Source of the DNA: Mycolicibacterium rutilum
Lineage (GTDB): Bacteria > Actinomycetota > Actinomycetes > Mycobacteriales > Mycobacteriaceae
Direction: 5' to 3'
Length of the DNA stretch: 64,000 nucleotides
Assembly (NCBI RefSeq): GCF_900108565.1
Contig: NZ_LT629971.1
Coordinates: forward strand, 2,170,001 to 2,234,000
The position numbers were made by a program, and so were the translations under genes. Under the pieces are notes generated by a model. That model did not search any database and was not told the DNA's origin. It saw nothing but the letters and a program-made list of their open reading frames with translations. Below, in pieces: positions 8,534 through 16,678 of the stretch (positions within the stretch are counted from its first letter, which is position 1; every line of letters starts with the position of its first letter).

Positions 8534-9316
8534 ATGCGCAGATTCATTGATTCGTGGACGAGTTGGGCCGCCCTGCTGGTCGGGATCGGCGCCGTCATCG
8601 CGGCGTTCACCACCACATCCACGCGGCTCGGCTACAACCTCACCGTCGCGTTCGCCGCGTTCGTCGTGTTCTTCGCCGCGCTGTCGCTGCTGGCCCGCAA
8701 ACGGACCAACGGCAGTTGGGGTCTGGTCACGATCGGGCTCGCGATGGCGATGGTGCCGTTCCTCGTCGCGAACTTCCAACCCGACCCGGGCGCGGCGTGG
8801 ACGGGCGCCGTCGCAGGCCTGCTGGCGATGGTCCTGGGCGCGATCGGCTGGATGACCGGGCAACCGCCGACGGTCACCGGGATCAGCCACTGGGGCAGCC
8901 CCGACGCGCCGCGCGAGAAGCTCGAAACATGGCTCAACCGCGGCGGGTTGGTGATCGGCCTGGTGGTCGTGCTGCTCGCCGTGATACTGCCCGGAGCGTC
9001 GCCGGCGGCGGTGCTGGTCACGGCGGGCCTCGGCGTCTTCCTGATGGTCGCCTCCGTGTGGGCCTGGCTCGCGGCCGACGCCACCCGTGACTACTTCATG
9101 GTCGCCACCGTCGGCTTCGCGCTGTTCCTCGCGCCGACCGCCGCGGGTTACGGGCACGAGGCGGCGGCGTGGGCGGCCTGGATCCCCGGTGCCATCGCCA
9201 CGGCGCTCGGTGTCACGGGCTACCTGCGGGGCGACGCCCGCGACCTGACCGCCGACCTGAAGGAGAGCGCGGTCGAGCGGTACCACCGGACCTACCGGGA
9301 AGCGCCCGCCGGCTAG
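8534..9316 (+). CDS. integral membrane protein, SPW-repeat-like
   Basis: 260 residues with about eight hydrophobic helices in two similar halves. Each half begins with a W-x-x-(W/L) entry: DSWTSWAALLVGIGAVIAA at the start, and a Trp-bearing amphipathic stretch ETWLNRGGLVIGLVVVLL near residue 135. This resembles SPW-repeat membrane proteins, whose function is unknown. A soluble C-terminal tail (DLTADLKESAVERYHRTY) follows. The ATG at 8534 has GCGAGGGA before it; a longer reading from 8387 lacks support. Its stop overlaps the stop of the convergent TRIC gene. Confidence 0.6.
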   Translation: MRRFIDSWTSWAALLVGIGAVIAAFTTTSTRLGYNLTVAFAAFVVFFAALSLLARKRTNGSWGLVTIGLAMAMVPFLVANFQPDPGAAWTGAVAGLLAMVLGAIGWMTGQPPTVTGISHWGSPDAPREKLETWLNRGGLVIGLVVVLLAVILPGASPAAVLVTAGLGVFLMVASVWAWLAADATRDYFMVATVGFALFLAPTAAGYGHEAAAWAAWIPGAIATALGVTGYLRGDARDLTADLKESAVERYHRTYREAPAG

Positions 9317-9939
9317 TCCTCGCCGGGCACGCGCGGGGCGTTGAGTCCGAACCGGACACCGAGCAGTCGGATGATCAGGCAGACCAACGCCCCGCCCACG
9401 GCCGCCAGGGTGCCCTGGTAGCCGAGTTCGTGGGCCACCGCGACGCAGGTCGCGCCGAAAAGCGCCGGGATGGCGTACAACTCGCTGCGCAGCACCGTCG
9501 GAACCTGCCCGATCATCACGTCGCGGATCGTGCCACCGCCGACCGCGGTGATCGTCCCGACGAGCGCCGCCTGCACCGGGCCGAAACCCAATTCGATTGC
9601 CTTGTAAGCACCCAGCACCGCGAAGGTGCTCAGTCCCACCGCGTCCAGCACGGTGATCGTGGTCGCCAGTTTGTCGAGGCGACGGCTGAGCGCGAACGCG
9701 ATCAGCCCGCCGCCGGCGGCGATCGCCAGATACCGCCAGTCGACGAAGGTGGCCGGCGGCAGCGCGTCGAGCAACACGTCGCGGATAGTGCCGCCGCCCA
9801 GCCCCGTGAACATCCCGAGCGTGATCACCCCGAAGATGTCGAGGCGGGCCGCCTTCACGGCGGTCAGCGCACCGTTGAGCGCGAACGCGAACGTCCCCAG
9901 GAAGTCGAGCGTCAGCCACAGGGGCGACGGACCCAGCAT
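9313..9939 (-). CDS. TRIC-type cation channel family protein (UPF0126)
   Basis: 208 residues, seven hydrophobic helices. Two tandem UPF0126 repeats are plain, each with GGGTIRDV (first near residue 48, second near residue 134). The family forms trimeric intracellular-cation-type channels, selective for K+ or Na+ in the prokaryotic members studied, in the inner membrane. It ends tail-to-tail with the SPW-like gene, overlapping by four bases, and lies three bases downstream of the epimerase gene, so it is probably co-transcribed with that gene. Confidence 0.88.
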   Translation of the reverse strand: MLGPSPLWLTLDFLGTFAFALNGALTAVKAARLDIFGVITLGMFTGLGGGTIRDVLLDALPPATFVDWRYLAIAAGGGLIAFALSRRLDKLATTITVLDAVGLSTFAVLGAYKAIELGFGPVQAALVGTITAVGGGTIRDVMIGQVPTVLRSELYAIPALFGATCVAVAHELGYQGTLAAVGGALVCLIIRLLGVRFGLNAPRVPGED

Positions 9940-9942
9940 CGG

Positions 9943-10923
9943 TCAGGGGACCGACGCCGCGAAGGACGCGACGATCGCCTCGACCGGCGACCGCCACGTC
10001 AGGCCGAGATCACCGAGCGTGGCCGAATCATCGGTCGGCGTCGCCGCGGTGAGCAACAGCGCGGCTTCATACGTCAGGCCGTCACCGAGGTCGACGACGT
10101 TCGACAACGCCTCCCCGAACCGGCTGAGAGCACGGAAAGCGCCTTGGCTCAAAGGGATTCGCCGGAAGCGACGGTTGGTGCCACGTTCCAGCGCGGCGAT
10201 CATGTCGTTGAACGAGACCAGTTCGCCACCGCACACGTACCGTCGCGGTCCCCGGCCGGGCGCCATCAGCGCCACGTGCACATCGGCGACGTCGCGCACG
10301 TCGATCATCTGCATGCCACCGCGCAACCGCGGTGCGACACCCATCCGGACCAGCGGCCCCCAGCCGCGTTCGGTCACACCGGGGGCGGTGTGGAACGCGG
10401 GCCCGACCACGCTCGACGGGTAGGTGACGACCACGGGCGCGCCGTCGGCCTGCAGCCGCCGGGCCACCCGGTCGGCGTACGCCTTGGTCTTGGCGTACGG
10501 GCTGCGGCCCGGAGTGGTCGGTGTGTCCGGGCCGATCACCCCGTCGGGCGGCGGGAACAGCGCGCTGTAGCTGCTGACCGACACCACCGGGTCCAGCCCC
10601 GTGGCCACCGCGCGTGTCAGGACCGACTCGGTGGCGTGGGCGTTGACCTCCCACATCAGCGTCGTGCGGCGTTTGTCGGTGCCGACCACACCGGCGCCGT
10701 GCAGCACCGCGTCGCAGCCGTCCAGGAGCGCGTCGACCGTGGCCGTCTGCCTGATGTCGCCGCTGACCGTCTCGACGTCGCCGATCTCGGCCAGCCGGGC
10801 GAGAATCGGGGCGCCCTGCGCGTCGGGGGCCACGAGCAGCCGGACACGGTGGCCGGCGACTAGCAGCGCGCGCACGCAGTGGGCACCGACGTAGCCGGTG
10901 CCTCCGGTGACGGCGATCAGCAT
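9943..10923 (-). CDS. NAD-dependent epimerase/dehydratase family protein
   Basis: 326 residues, extended SDR. TGGTGYVG at residues 6-13 binds NAD(P), DIRQ marks the adenine-site loop, and the catalytic YAKTK is near residue 148 with the Ser in SVSSYSAL. Proteins of this subgroup act on nucleotide sugars, dihydroflavonol-like ketones or sterol-type substrates; the actual substrate is not clear. It heads a short minus-strand unit with the TRIC gene. Confidence 0.8.
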   Translation of the reverse strand: MLIAVTGGTGYVGAHCVRALLVAGHRVRLLVAPDAQGAPILARLAEIGDVETVSGDIRQTATVDALLDGCDAVLHGAGVVGTDKRRTTLMWEVNAHATESVLTRAVATGLDPVVSVSSYSALFPPPDGVIGPDTPTTPGRSPYAKTKAYADRVARRLQADGAPVVVTYPSSVVGPAFHTAPGVTERGWGPLVRMGVAPRLRGGMQMIDVRDVADVHVALMAPGRGPRRYVCGGELVSFNDMIAALERGTNRRFRRIPLSQGAFRALSRFGEALSNVVDLGDGLTYEAALLLTAATPTDDSATLGDLGLTWRSPVEAIVASFAASVP

Positions 10924-10943
10924 GAGGGCTGATCGTATCGAAG

Positions 10944-11831
10944 TCAGCGCGGCGGGTGGCCGCCGGACTCCAGGTCGGCGATGGTGCTCAGCGCCGACCA
11001 GTCGAGCTCGCCGCCCCCGTGGGCGAGCAGGGTCAGGAACCGGTCGCGCACCAGGCTGGCGATCGGCAGCGGAACGTTGAACTGCTCACCCGCGGCCAAC
11101 GCCAGCCGGACGTCCTTGAGGCCGAGGGTGGCCGCGAAACCGGCGGGCTCGAACTGCCCGCGGGCCATCAGCCCGCCGTAGGTGCGGTACACCGGCGCGT
11201 CGAACAACGTCGACGTCAGGATGTCCAGATAGTCTTGTTTACCGACTCCCGCCTTCGCGACCAGTGCCATCGCCTCGCTCAGTGCCTCGATGACCGACGC
11301 GATCAGGAAGTTGCCGCTCAGCTTGATCAGGCAAGCCGCCCGCGGTTCGTCGGAGACCACGAACGTGCGCTGCCCGACCGCTTCGAACACCGGCGCGGCG
11401 TCTTCGACGGCCGCCGGGTCGCCGGCGGCGACGACGAACAGTTTGGCCGCCGCGGCGGCCTCGGGTCTGCCGAACACCGGTGCCGACACGAAGCGCTGGC
11501 CGGCCTCGGCGTGAATGGCGGTCAACCGGTCGGTGAGCGCGACGCTGACCGTGCTGCACGACACGTGCACCGCTCCCGGTGCGAGCGCCGAACAGATACC
11601 GCCGTCGGACAGCGCGACCGCCTCGACCGCGGCGTCGTCGGCCAGCATCGAGACCACGATGTCGCCGCGGCACGCCTCGGCGACGGAGGCCGCCGGCGCG
11701 GCGCCGCGCTCGACGAGCGCCGACACTTTGTCCGCCGAGCGGTTGTACACGGTGACGTGGTGCCCCGCGCCGACGAGGTTGGCCGCCATCGCGGCGCCCA
11801 TGTTGCCCAGACCGATGAACCCGATTTCCAT
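10944..11831 (-). CDS. NAD(P)-dependent beta-hydroxyacid dehydrogenase
   Basis: 295 residues, 3-hydroxyisobutyrate dehydrogenase/6-phosphogluconate dehydrogenase fold. GLGNMGAAMA (residues 7-16) binds the cofactor, NRS ends the second strand and favours NADP, and KLSGNFL carries the catalytic Lys. APVFGRPEAA replaces the usual APVSGG substrate loop, as in imine reductase-like and glyoxylate reductase-like members. I chose the ATG at 11831 over an extension to 11930, which would enter the upstream secreted-protein gene. Substrate unknown. Confidence 0.82.
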   Translation of the reverse strand: MEIGFIGLGNMGAAMAANLVGAGHHVTVYNRSADKVSALVERGAAPAASVAEACRGDIVVSMLADDAAVEAVALSDGGICSALAPGAVHVSCSTVSVALTDRLTAIHAEAGQRFVSAPVFGRPEAAAAAKLFVVAAGDPAAVEDAAPVFEAVGQRTFVVSDEPRAACLIKLSGNFLIASVIEALSEAMALVAKAGVGKQDYLDILTSTLFDAPVYRTYGGLMARGQFEPAGFAATLGLKDVRLALAAGEQFNVPLPIASLVRDRFLTLLAHGGGELDWSALSTIADLESGGHPPR

Positions 11832-11868
11832 GGGCTCCACGATGCCGGTTCGGCGACCGGCGCGCGCG

Positions 11869-12207
11869 TTACTGTGCCGGCGCGGGTGGCAGATGCTCCC
11901 GGCAGTACGCGTAGAGCGCGAGCCCACCAAAGGTGACGACGTCGTCGCGGGACCACTTCTTCTGGGCCTTCTGGATCAACTGCAGCGCCGCGTCGGTGGT
12001 GCCGCCGTTGTTGAGCAGATCGCACGTCTGGTGCGCCAGTTCGAGTGCCTTGGCGTCGTCGGAGACCGGGACACCGCGCTCACCGAGCGCGGTGAGGAAC
12101 GCCTGGTCGATCTGCTCCTGCGTCTGTCCGACGGCAGGCGCGGCCAGTCCGACGCAGGCGGTCAGCGCGATCAGTGCCGCGCACAGGAAACGCCTCATCG
12201 TCGGCAA
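11869..12207 (-). CDS. secreted DUF732-type protein
   Basis: 112 residues. Signal peptide over about residues 4-28 (RRFLCAALIALTACVGLAAP, cleavage near AVG-QT). The mature 85 residues are helical with two cysteines (HQTCDLL and YAYCREH), matching the small DUF732 exported proteins common in mycobacteria. An internal ATG three codons in is an equally possible start. It sits ten bases downstream of coxS and may be read from the same transcript. Function unknown. Confidence 0.78.
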   Translation of the reverse strand: MPTMRRFLCAALIALTACVGLAAPAVGQTQEQIDQAFLTALGERGVPVSDDAKALELAHQTCDLLNNGGTTDAALQLIQKAQKKWSRDDVVTFGGLALYAYCREHLPPAPAQ

Positions 12208-12217
12208 AGCGTACGCC

Positions 12218-12688
12218 TTAGGTCAGTTCCGCCGCACGATGTACGGCATTGACGATGCCCTGATACCCGGTGCACCGGCAGAAGTTGCCCGACAGCCCCT
12301 CGCGGATCTCCTCGTCGGTGGGTTTGGGGTTGTCGCGCAGCAGCGCGGTGATCGACGTGACGAAACCCGGTGTGCAGAACCCGCACTGCAGGCCGTGGCA
12401 TTCGCGCATCGCCGCCTGCACCGGCGAGAGTTCACCGTCGGGTCCGCCGATGCCCTCGACCGTGGTGACCTCCATGCCGTCGGCCTGCACGGCGAAGATC
12501 AGGCACGCGCGCACGGCGTCGCCGTTGAGCAGCACCGTGCAGGCGCCGCAGGCGCCGTGTTCACAGCCGAGGTGGGTCCCGGTCAGGCCGCACTTCTCGC
12601 GCAGGAAGTCGGCGAGGGTCAGTCGCGGCTCCACGGTCGCGGCGAAAGTGCGCCCGTTGACCGTCACTTTGACCGGCATGTCATGCAT
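12218..12688 (-). CDS. molybdenum hydroxylase, 2Fe-2S small subunit (CoxS-like)
   Basis: 156 residues carrying two [2Fe-2S] clusters. The plant-type cluster uses C42, C47, C50 and C62 (CEHGACGAC then ACLI); the second uses C102, C105, C137 and C139 (CGFC and CRC). It passes electrons from the molybdenum centre to FAD in the M subunit. It is the last of four genes in the cox-like operon and overlaps coxM by eight bases. Length is normal for the family (about 160). Confidence 0.93.
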   Translation of the reverse strand: MHDMPVKVTVNGRTFAATVEPRLTLADFLREKCGLTGTHLGCEHGACGACTVLLNGDAVRACLIFAVQADGMEVTTVEGIGGPDGELSPVQAAMRECHGLQCGFCTPGFVTSITALLRDNPKPTDEEIREGLSGNFCRCTGYQGIVNAVHRAAELT

Positions 12689-13556
12689 CGAGTGCCTCCG
12701 TGGTGGCTGCTGTCCAGGCCCGCGCGACCATGGTCGCGCCGACCTTGGCGCGGTAGGCCGCCGACCCCTGTAGATCGGACGGGATGTCGTCGAGACCGGT
12801 CAGGGCGAGCCGCCCGACCTCCTCGGCGGTGATGTCACCGACCGGGCGGCCGGTGATCGCCTCCTCGGCGGCGGTGCCGCGCAGCGGCGTCGAACCCAGA
12901 CCCAGCAGCCCGATGCCGCAGCGTCGCACCCGGTCGTCGTCGTCGAGGTCGACCGCCACCGCGGCGCCGGCGATCGCGAAATCGCCGTGCCTGCGGGCGA
13001 ATTCCTCCAGCCCGAACCCCGACCGCGCGCCGCGCACGGGGAAGTTCACCGCGGTCAGGATCTCGCCGGGTTGCAGCGAGGTCTCCCAGAGCCCGGTGAA
13101 GAAGTCCGTGGCAGCGATCTGCCGCGATCCGGTCGACGACACCACGTCCATCGTCGCGTCCAGCGCCAGGGCGACGGCCGCGTACTCCGCCGCCGGGTCG
13201 GCGTGCGCGATCGCGCCGCCCAGCGTTCCCCTGGTGCGGATCTGGAAGTGCCCGATGTGCGGGGTCGCCAGCGTCAGCAGCGGAACCGATTCGGCCACTT
13301 CGTCATCGAGGCCCACATACGCGTGCGGTGTGCCGGCGGCGACACGGATCGCACCGTCGACGAGGTCGATGCTGCGCAGTTCGTCGATGCGCGAGATGTC
13401 GATGAGGTTCTCGAAATACGTCAGCCGCATCGCCAGCATCGGCACCAGGCTCTGGCCGCCGGCGAGGATCTTCGCGTCGTCGCCGAACTCGGCGAGCAGG
13501 TCGGCCGCCTCCTTCACCGAGTCGGGCCGGTGGTAGGCGAACGGGGCGGCCTTCAT
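12681..13556 (-). CDS. molybdenum hydroxylase, FAD subunit (CoxM-like)
   Basis: 291 residues. FAD is bound by AGGQSLVPML (residues 32-41) and TRGTLGGAIAHADPAAE (about 108-124), both diagnostic of the CoxM family. It takes electrons from the small subunit and hands them to the respiratory chain or oxygen. The start overlaps the end of coxG by four bases (ATGA), showing translational coupling. Cytoplasmic. Confidence 0.92.
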   Translation of the reverse strand: MKAAPFAYHRPDSVKEAADLLAEFGDDAKILAGGQSLVPMLAMRLTYFENLIDISRIDELRSIDLVDGAIRVAAGTPHAYVGLDDEVAESVPLLTLATPHIGHFQIRTRGTLGGAIAHADPAAEYAAVALALDATMDVVSSTGSRQIAATDFFTGLWETSLQPGEILTAVNFPVRGARSGFGLEEFARRHGDFAIAGAAVAVDLDDDDRVRRCGIGLLGLGSTPLRGTAAEEAITGRPVGDITAEEVGRLALTGLDDIPSDLQGSAAYRAKVGATMVARAWTAATTEALDA

Positions 13557-14254
13557 GACGTCAGCAGCCGCGCCAGCACGGCCTGCAGATCGTCGGCGAG
13601 CACCGCGGCGGGTGCCTTCTTGCGCCGTCGGCCGACCAGGAAGCCGACCAGTGCACCGCCGGCGACGGCCGCGGCGACCGGCGCGGCGCGCTTGGCCAAC
13701 GGCAGCGCAACGACTTTGAGCATGTCGATCGAATCGCCGGCGTCGGGTTGCGCGGAGACGGTGGCCGTCTCGGCGGTCGGTGCCGCCGTACTCGCCGAGG
13801 AGGGCGCCGCGTCACCGAGCACGCTGGCCTCCAGCGCCTTGGCGAACTGGCCGATCAGGTTGGACGCGACGTCGGCGAGCACCCCGCGGCCGAACTGCGC
13901 GGCCTTACCGGAGATGGTGAGGTCGGTGTTGATCACCACGCTGGTCGAGTCGCCCTCGTCCTTGAGTTGGGCGGTGACGGTGGCCGCGGCGTTGCCGTTG
14001 CCGCGCGTCTCCTTGCCCTCGGCCCGCAGCACGACCCGCTGCGCCGCGGCGTCCTTTTCCTGGAAGGCCGCAACGCCTTTGTAGGACACCGTGATCGGGC
14101 CGACCTTCACCTTGACCGCGCCGGTGAACTCGTCGCCGTCCACCGACAGCAGGGTGGCGCCGGGCAGGCACGGCGCGACGCGCTCGACGTCGGTCAGCAC
14201 CTCCCACGTCTTGGCGGCCGGAACCGCGACCCGGAACTCGTTGTTCAACTCCAT
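13553..14254 (-). CDS. CoxG-like SRPBCC protein with membrane-anchored tail
   Basis: 233 residues. Residues 1-145 are the CoxG/SRPBCC domain (MELNNEFRVAVPAAKTWEVL, CLPGATLL, KVGPITVSYKG), which in Oligotropha-type systems docks the hydroxylase at the membrane; recent mycobacterial CoxG work proposes quinone delivery. An acidic/Ala linker follows, then a hydrophobic stretch APVAAAVAGGALVGFLVG and a basic RRRKK. This membrane anchor fits that role. The ATG at 14254 follows GAGGATGGATC; an upstream reading overlaps coxL. Confidence 0.85.
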   Translation of the reverse strand: MELNNEFRVAVPAAKTWEVLTDVERVAPCLPGATLLSVDGDEFTGAVKVKVGPITVSYKGVAAFQEKDAAAQRVVLRAEGKETRGNGNAAATVTAQLKDEGDSTSVVINTDLTISGKAAQFGRGVLADVASNLIGQFAKALEASVLGDAAPSSASTAAPTAETATVSAQPDAGDSIDMLKVVALPLAKRAAPVAAAVAGGALVGFLVGRRRKKAPAAVLADDLQAVLARLLTS

Positions 14255-14270
14255 GTTTGATCCATCCTCG

Positions 14271-16607
14271 TTACTTCCGGGCTTGCTCGATCGCCTCGAC
14301 GATCGCGGCAGGGCTGGCGGGCAGGCGGGTGATCGTGACACCCAGGGGTGCCAGCGCGTCGTTGATGGCGTTGATGACCGCGGGCGTCGCGCCGATGGCG
14401 CCGCCCTCGCCGACGCCCTTGTAGCCGCCGACGCCGGGGCCGGGGATTTCGACGTGGCCGTACTCGATCGCGGGCACCTCGGTGGCCGTGGGCAGCAGGT
14501 AGTCGACGAACGTGCTCGACAGGGGATTGCCGTCGGCGTCGTAGGTCATGTCCTCGAGCAGCGCACCGCCGATGCCCTGCACCGTGCCGCCGGCGATCTG
14601 GCCCTCGACGACGTTCGGGTTGATCATCGGGCCGACGTCCTCGCTGACGATGTAGCGGGTCAGCGTGACCCGGCCGGTCTCGATGTCGACCTCGCAGGTG
14701 CACGCGTGAGTGGCGTTGGCCCAGTGGATCATCGCCTCGGGTGGCGAGGCGAACCGCGCCGTCGCCTCCAGCGACGACGAGACGCCCGGCGGCAGCTGCT
14801 GCGGTTCGTAGTACGCGCGGTAGGCCAGATCGGCGAACGTCACGCTCTTGTCCGGATCTCCGACCGCGACAGCGCGCGAGCCGGCCAGCTCCACGTCGGC
14901 GGCGTCGACCTCCAGCCGCGCCGCCGCCATCGCGATGAGCTGCTTGCGCAGGATGGCGCCCGCCTCGGCGACGGCGCCCGCGGTCATCGGTCCGCTGCGG
15001 CTGCCCTGCGTGCCCGCGCCGTACGGCGTGACCGCGGTGTCGCCCTGGATCGTCGACACGTCGCCGATGTCGGCGCCGAGTGCGTCGGCGGTCAACTGCA
15101 CGACGGTGGTCTCGATGCTGTTGCCGGTCGACCCGCCGTTGACGTACACGTTGATCTTGCCGGTGGGTTCCATCCGGATCGTGCAGCCCTCGGTGCCGAG
15201 GTGCCCAGTCGCCGCGCCCGTCGGCTCGATGTAGGCCGAGAAGCCCAGGCCGAGGTAGCGGCCCTCGGCCAGCGCGTCGGCCTGCTCCTTGCGGAAGCCC
15301 TCGTGGTCGAGGATCTTGACGGCCTGCTCGAAGGTGTCGGCCGGCGCCACGTGGTCATACGGCATGCCGTTGGGGTTGAAGTACGGCATCTCGTCGCCGC
15401 GCAGGATGTTGCGGCGGCGCAGCTCGACCGGGTCGATGCCCGCCTTGCGGGCGGCGATGTCGAAAAGGATTTCGCGAGCGAGGGTTTCGTACTGCCAGGG
15501 GCCGCGGTAGGCCGCCAGCCCCGCGGTGTTGGAGAACACCGTCTTGTAGTTGAAGCTGGCCTTGGGCACCCGGTACGGGCCGGGGAAGAACATGCCGACC
15601 GCGGCGGTGGTCAACACCGGGTACGGGGTCGGGTAGGCGCCGATGTCGTAGGCGAAGTCGATGTCGACCGCCAGGATCGCGCCGTCCTCGTCGAGCGCCA
15701 TCCGCACGTTGCCGTCGACGTGGCGGGCCTGCCCGGCCGACATCAGGTTCTCGCGGCGGTCCTCGATCCATTTGAGCGGGGCCGGAACCTTGCGCGCCGC
15801 AAGCATGATGCACATGTCCTCGCGCATCGGCACGACCTTCTGGCCGAACCCGCCGCCGGTGTCGCGCATGATGACCCGCACGTTGTGCGCCGGGATGCCG
15901 AGCAGGCGCGCGCAGAACGCGCGCAGTTCGTGCGGCGTCTGCGTCGACGCCCACATCGTGAGTTCCTCTGTGGCAGCGGTCCATTCGACCACCAGGCCGC
16001 GGCACTCGATCGGCACGGGCGCATAGATCTGCTGATAGACGTTGGCGGAGGCGACGTGCGCGGCGTTGGCGAACGTCTCCTCGTCCGGCGGCGCACCGCC
16101 CATGCCGCCCGCGACGTTGTCGGGGTACTGCTCGTGCACGACCACCGGGGACCCGACGGCTTGCGTGAAATCGGCGACTGCGGGCAGCGGTTCGTAGTCG
16201 ACGTCGACGGCCTCCGCGGCGTCCTCGGCGAGGTAGCGGCTGTCGGCGACGACGAGGGCGACCGGATCGCCGACGAACTTCGCCTCACCTTCGGCGAGCG
16301 GCGGGCGGGGAGTGTCGGCGACGTCCTTGCCCGCCACCGCGTGCCAGGCCTCTTTCACGTCGGGGTTGAGGTCGGCGGCGGTGAACACCGCGTGCACCCC
16401 GGGCATCGCAAGCGCCGCCGACGCGTCGATGCCCTTGATCGTGGCCCTGGCGAACGGGCTGCGCACGAAGCAGGCGTGCAGCATGCCCGGCCGCACGACG
16501 TCGTCGACGAAGGTGCCGTGCCCGGTCAGCAGCCGGTTGTCCTCGACGCGCGGAACGCGTGTGCCCGCATAGCGGGTCGCGACCTTCTCCGCAGAAGCAG
16601 AAGTCAC
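14271..16607 (-). CDS. molybdenum hydroxylase large subunit, xanthine dehydrogenase/CoxL family
   Basis: 778 residues, the Mo-pterin subunit. GGGFGQK (251-257) and GVGEGGAIG (731 on; E734 is the expected catalytic base) are family marks. The active-site loop that reads AYxCSFR in true (form I) CO dehydrogenase reads AYRGPWQ here (366-372). The Mo/Cu-site cysteine is missing, so CO oxidation is unlikely. It is closer to form II/unknown-substrate hydroxylases (AYRGAGR). GTG start at 16607 with GGAAGGG before it. First gene of the operon L-G-M-S; xdhC lies behind its promoter and may load sulfurated cofactor. Confidence 0.9.
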   Translation of the reverse strand: MTSASAEKVATRYAGTRVPRVEDNRLLTGHGTFVDDVVRPGMLHACFVRSPFARATIKGIDASAALAMPGVHAVFTAADLNPDVKEAWHAVAGKDVADTPRPPLAEGEAKFVGDPVALVVADSRYLAEDAAEAVDVDYEPLPAVADFTQAVGSPVVVHEQYPDNVAGGMGGAPPDEETFANAAHVASANVYQQIYAPVPIECRGLVVEWTAATEELTMWASTQTPHELRAFCARLLGIPAHNVRVIMRDTGGGFGQKVVPMREDMCIMLAARKVPAPLKWIEDRRENLMSAGQARHVDGNVRMALDEDGAILAVDIDFAYDIGAYPTPYPVLTTAAVGMFFPGPYRVPKASFNYKTVFSNTAGLAAYRGPWQYETLAREILFDIAARKAGIDPVELRRRNILRGDEMPYFNPNGMPYDHVAPADTFEQAVKILDHEGFRKEQADALAEGRYLGLGFSAYIEPTGAATGHLGTEGCTIRMEPTGKINVYVNGGSTGNSIETTVVQLTADALGADIGDVSTIQGDTAVTPYGAGTQGSRSGPMTAGAVAEAGAILRKQLIAMAAARLEVDAADVELAGSRAVAVGDPDKSVTFADLAYRAYYEPQQLPPGVSSSLEATARFASPPEAMIHWANATHACTCEVDIETGRVTLTRYIVSEDVGPMINPNVVEGQIAGGTVQGIGGALLEDMTYDADGNPLSSTFVDYLLPTATEVPAIEYGHVEIPGPGVGGYKGVGEGGAIGATPAVINAINDALAPLGVTITRLPASPAAIVEAIEQARK

Positions 16608-16655
16608 CCGATCACCCTTCCTCGCCGTGTAAGAGTGACGTTATCGCATTCGAGA

Positions 16656-16675
16656 ACGACATTTCCATAAGTCGT
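16656..16675. promoter_or_regulatory. dyad between the cox operon promoter and xdhC
   Basis: ACGAC-N10-GTCGT (16656-16660 and 16671-16675), lying 49-68 bases upstream of the coxL start and just after the xdhC stop. The arms are only five bases, so it is a weak candidate operator. Confidence 0.3.
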
Positions 16676-16678
16676 GTC

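Noticed and set aside
8344..8550. 68-residue frame in the gap after ctaD
   Set aside because: Starts inside the terminator U-tract, overlaps the next start, and its third positions are far less G/C-rich than real genes here.
14271..16607. Form I CO dehydrogenase
   Set aside because: The loop lacks the active-site Cys (AYRGPWQ instead of AYxCSFR).
14091..16670. 859-residue plus-strand frame opposite coxL
   Set aside because: Low-complexity Arg/Gly/Val product; the minus strand carries a full molybdenum hydroxylase subunit.
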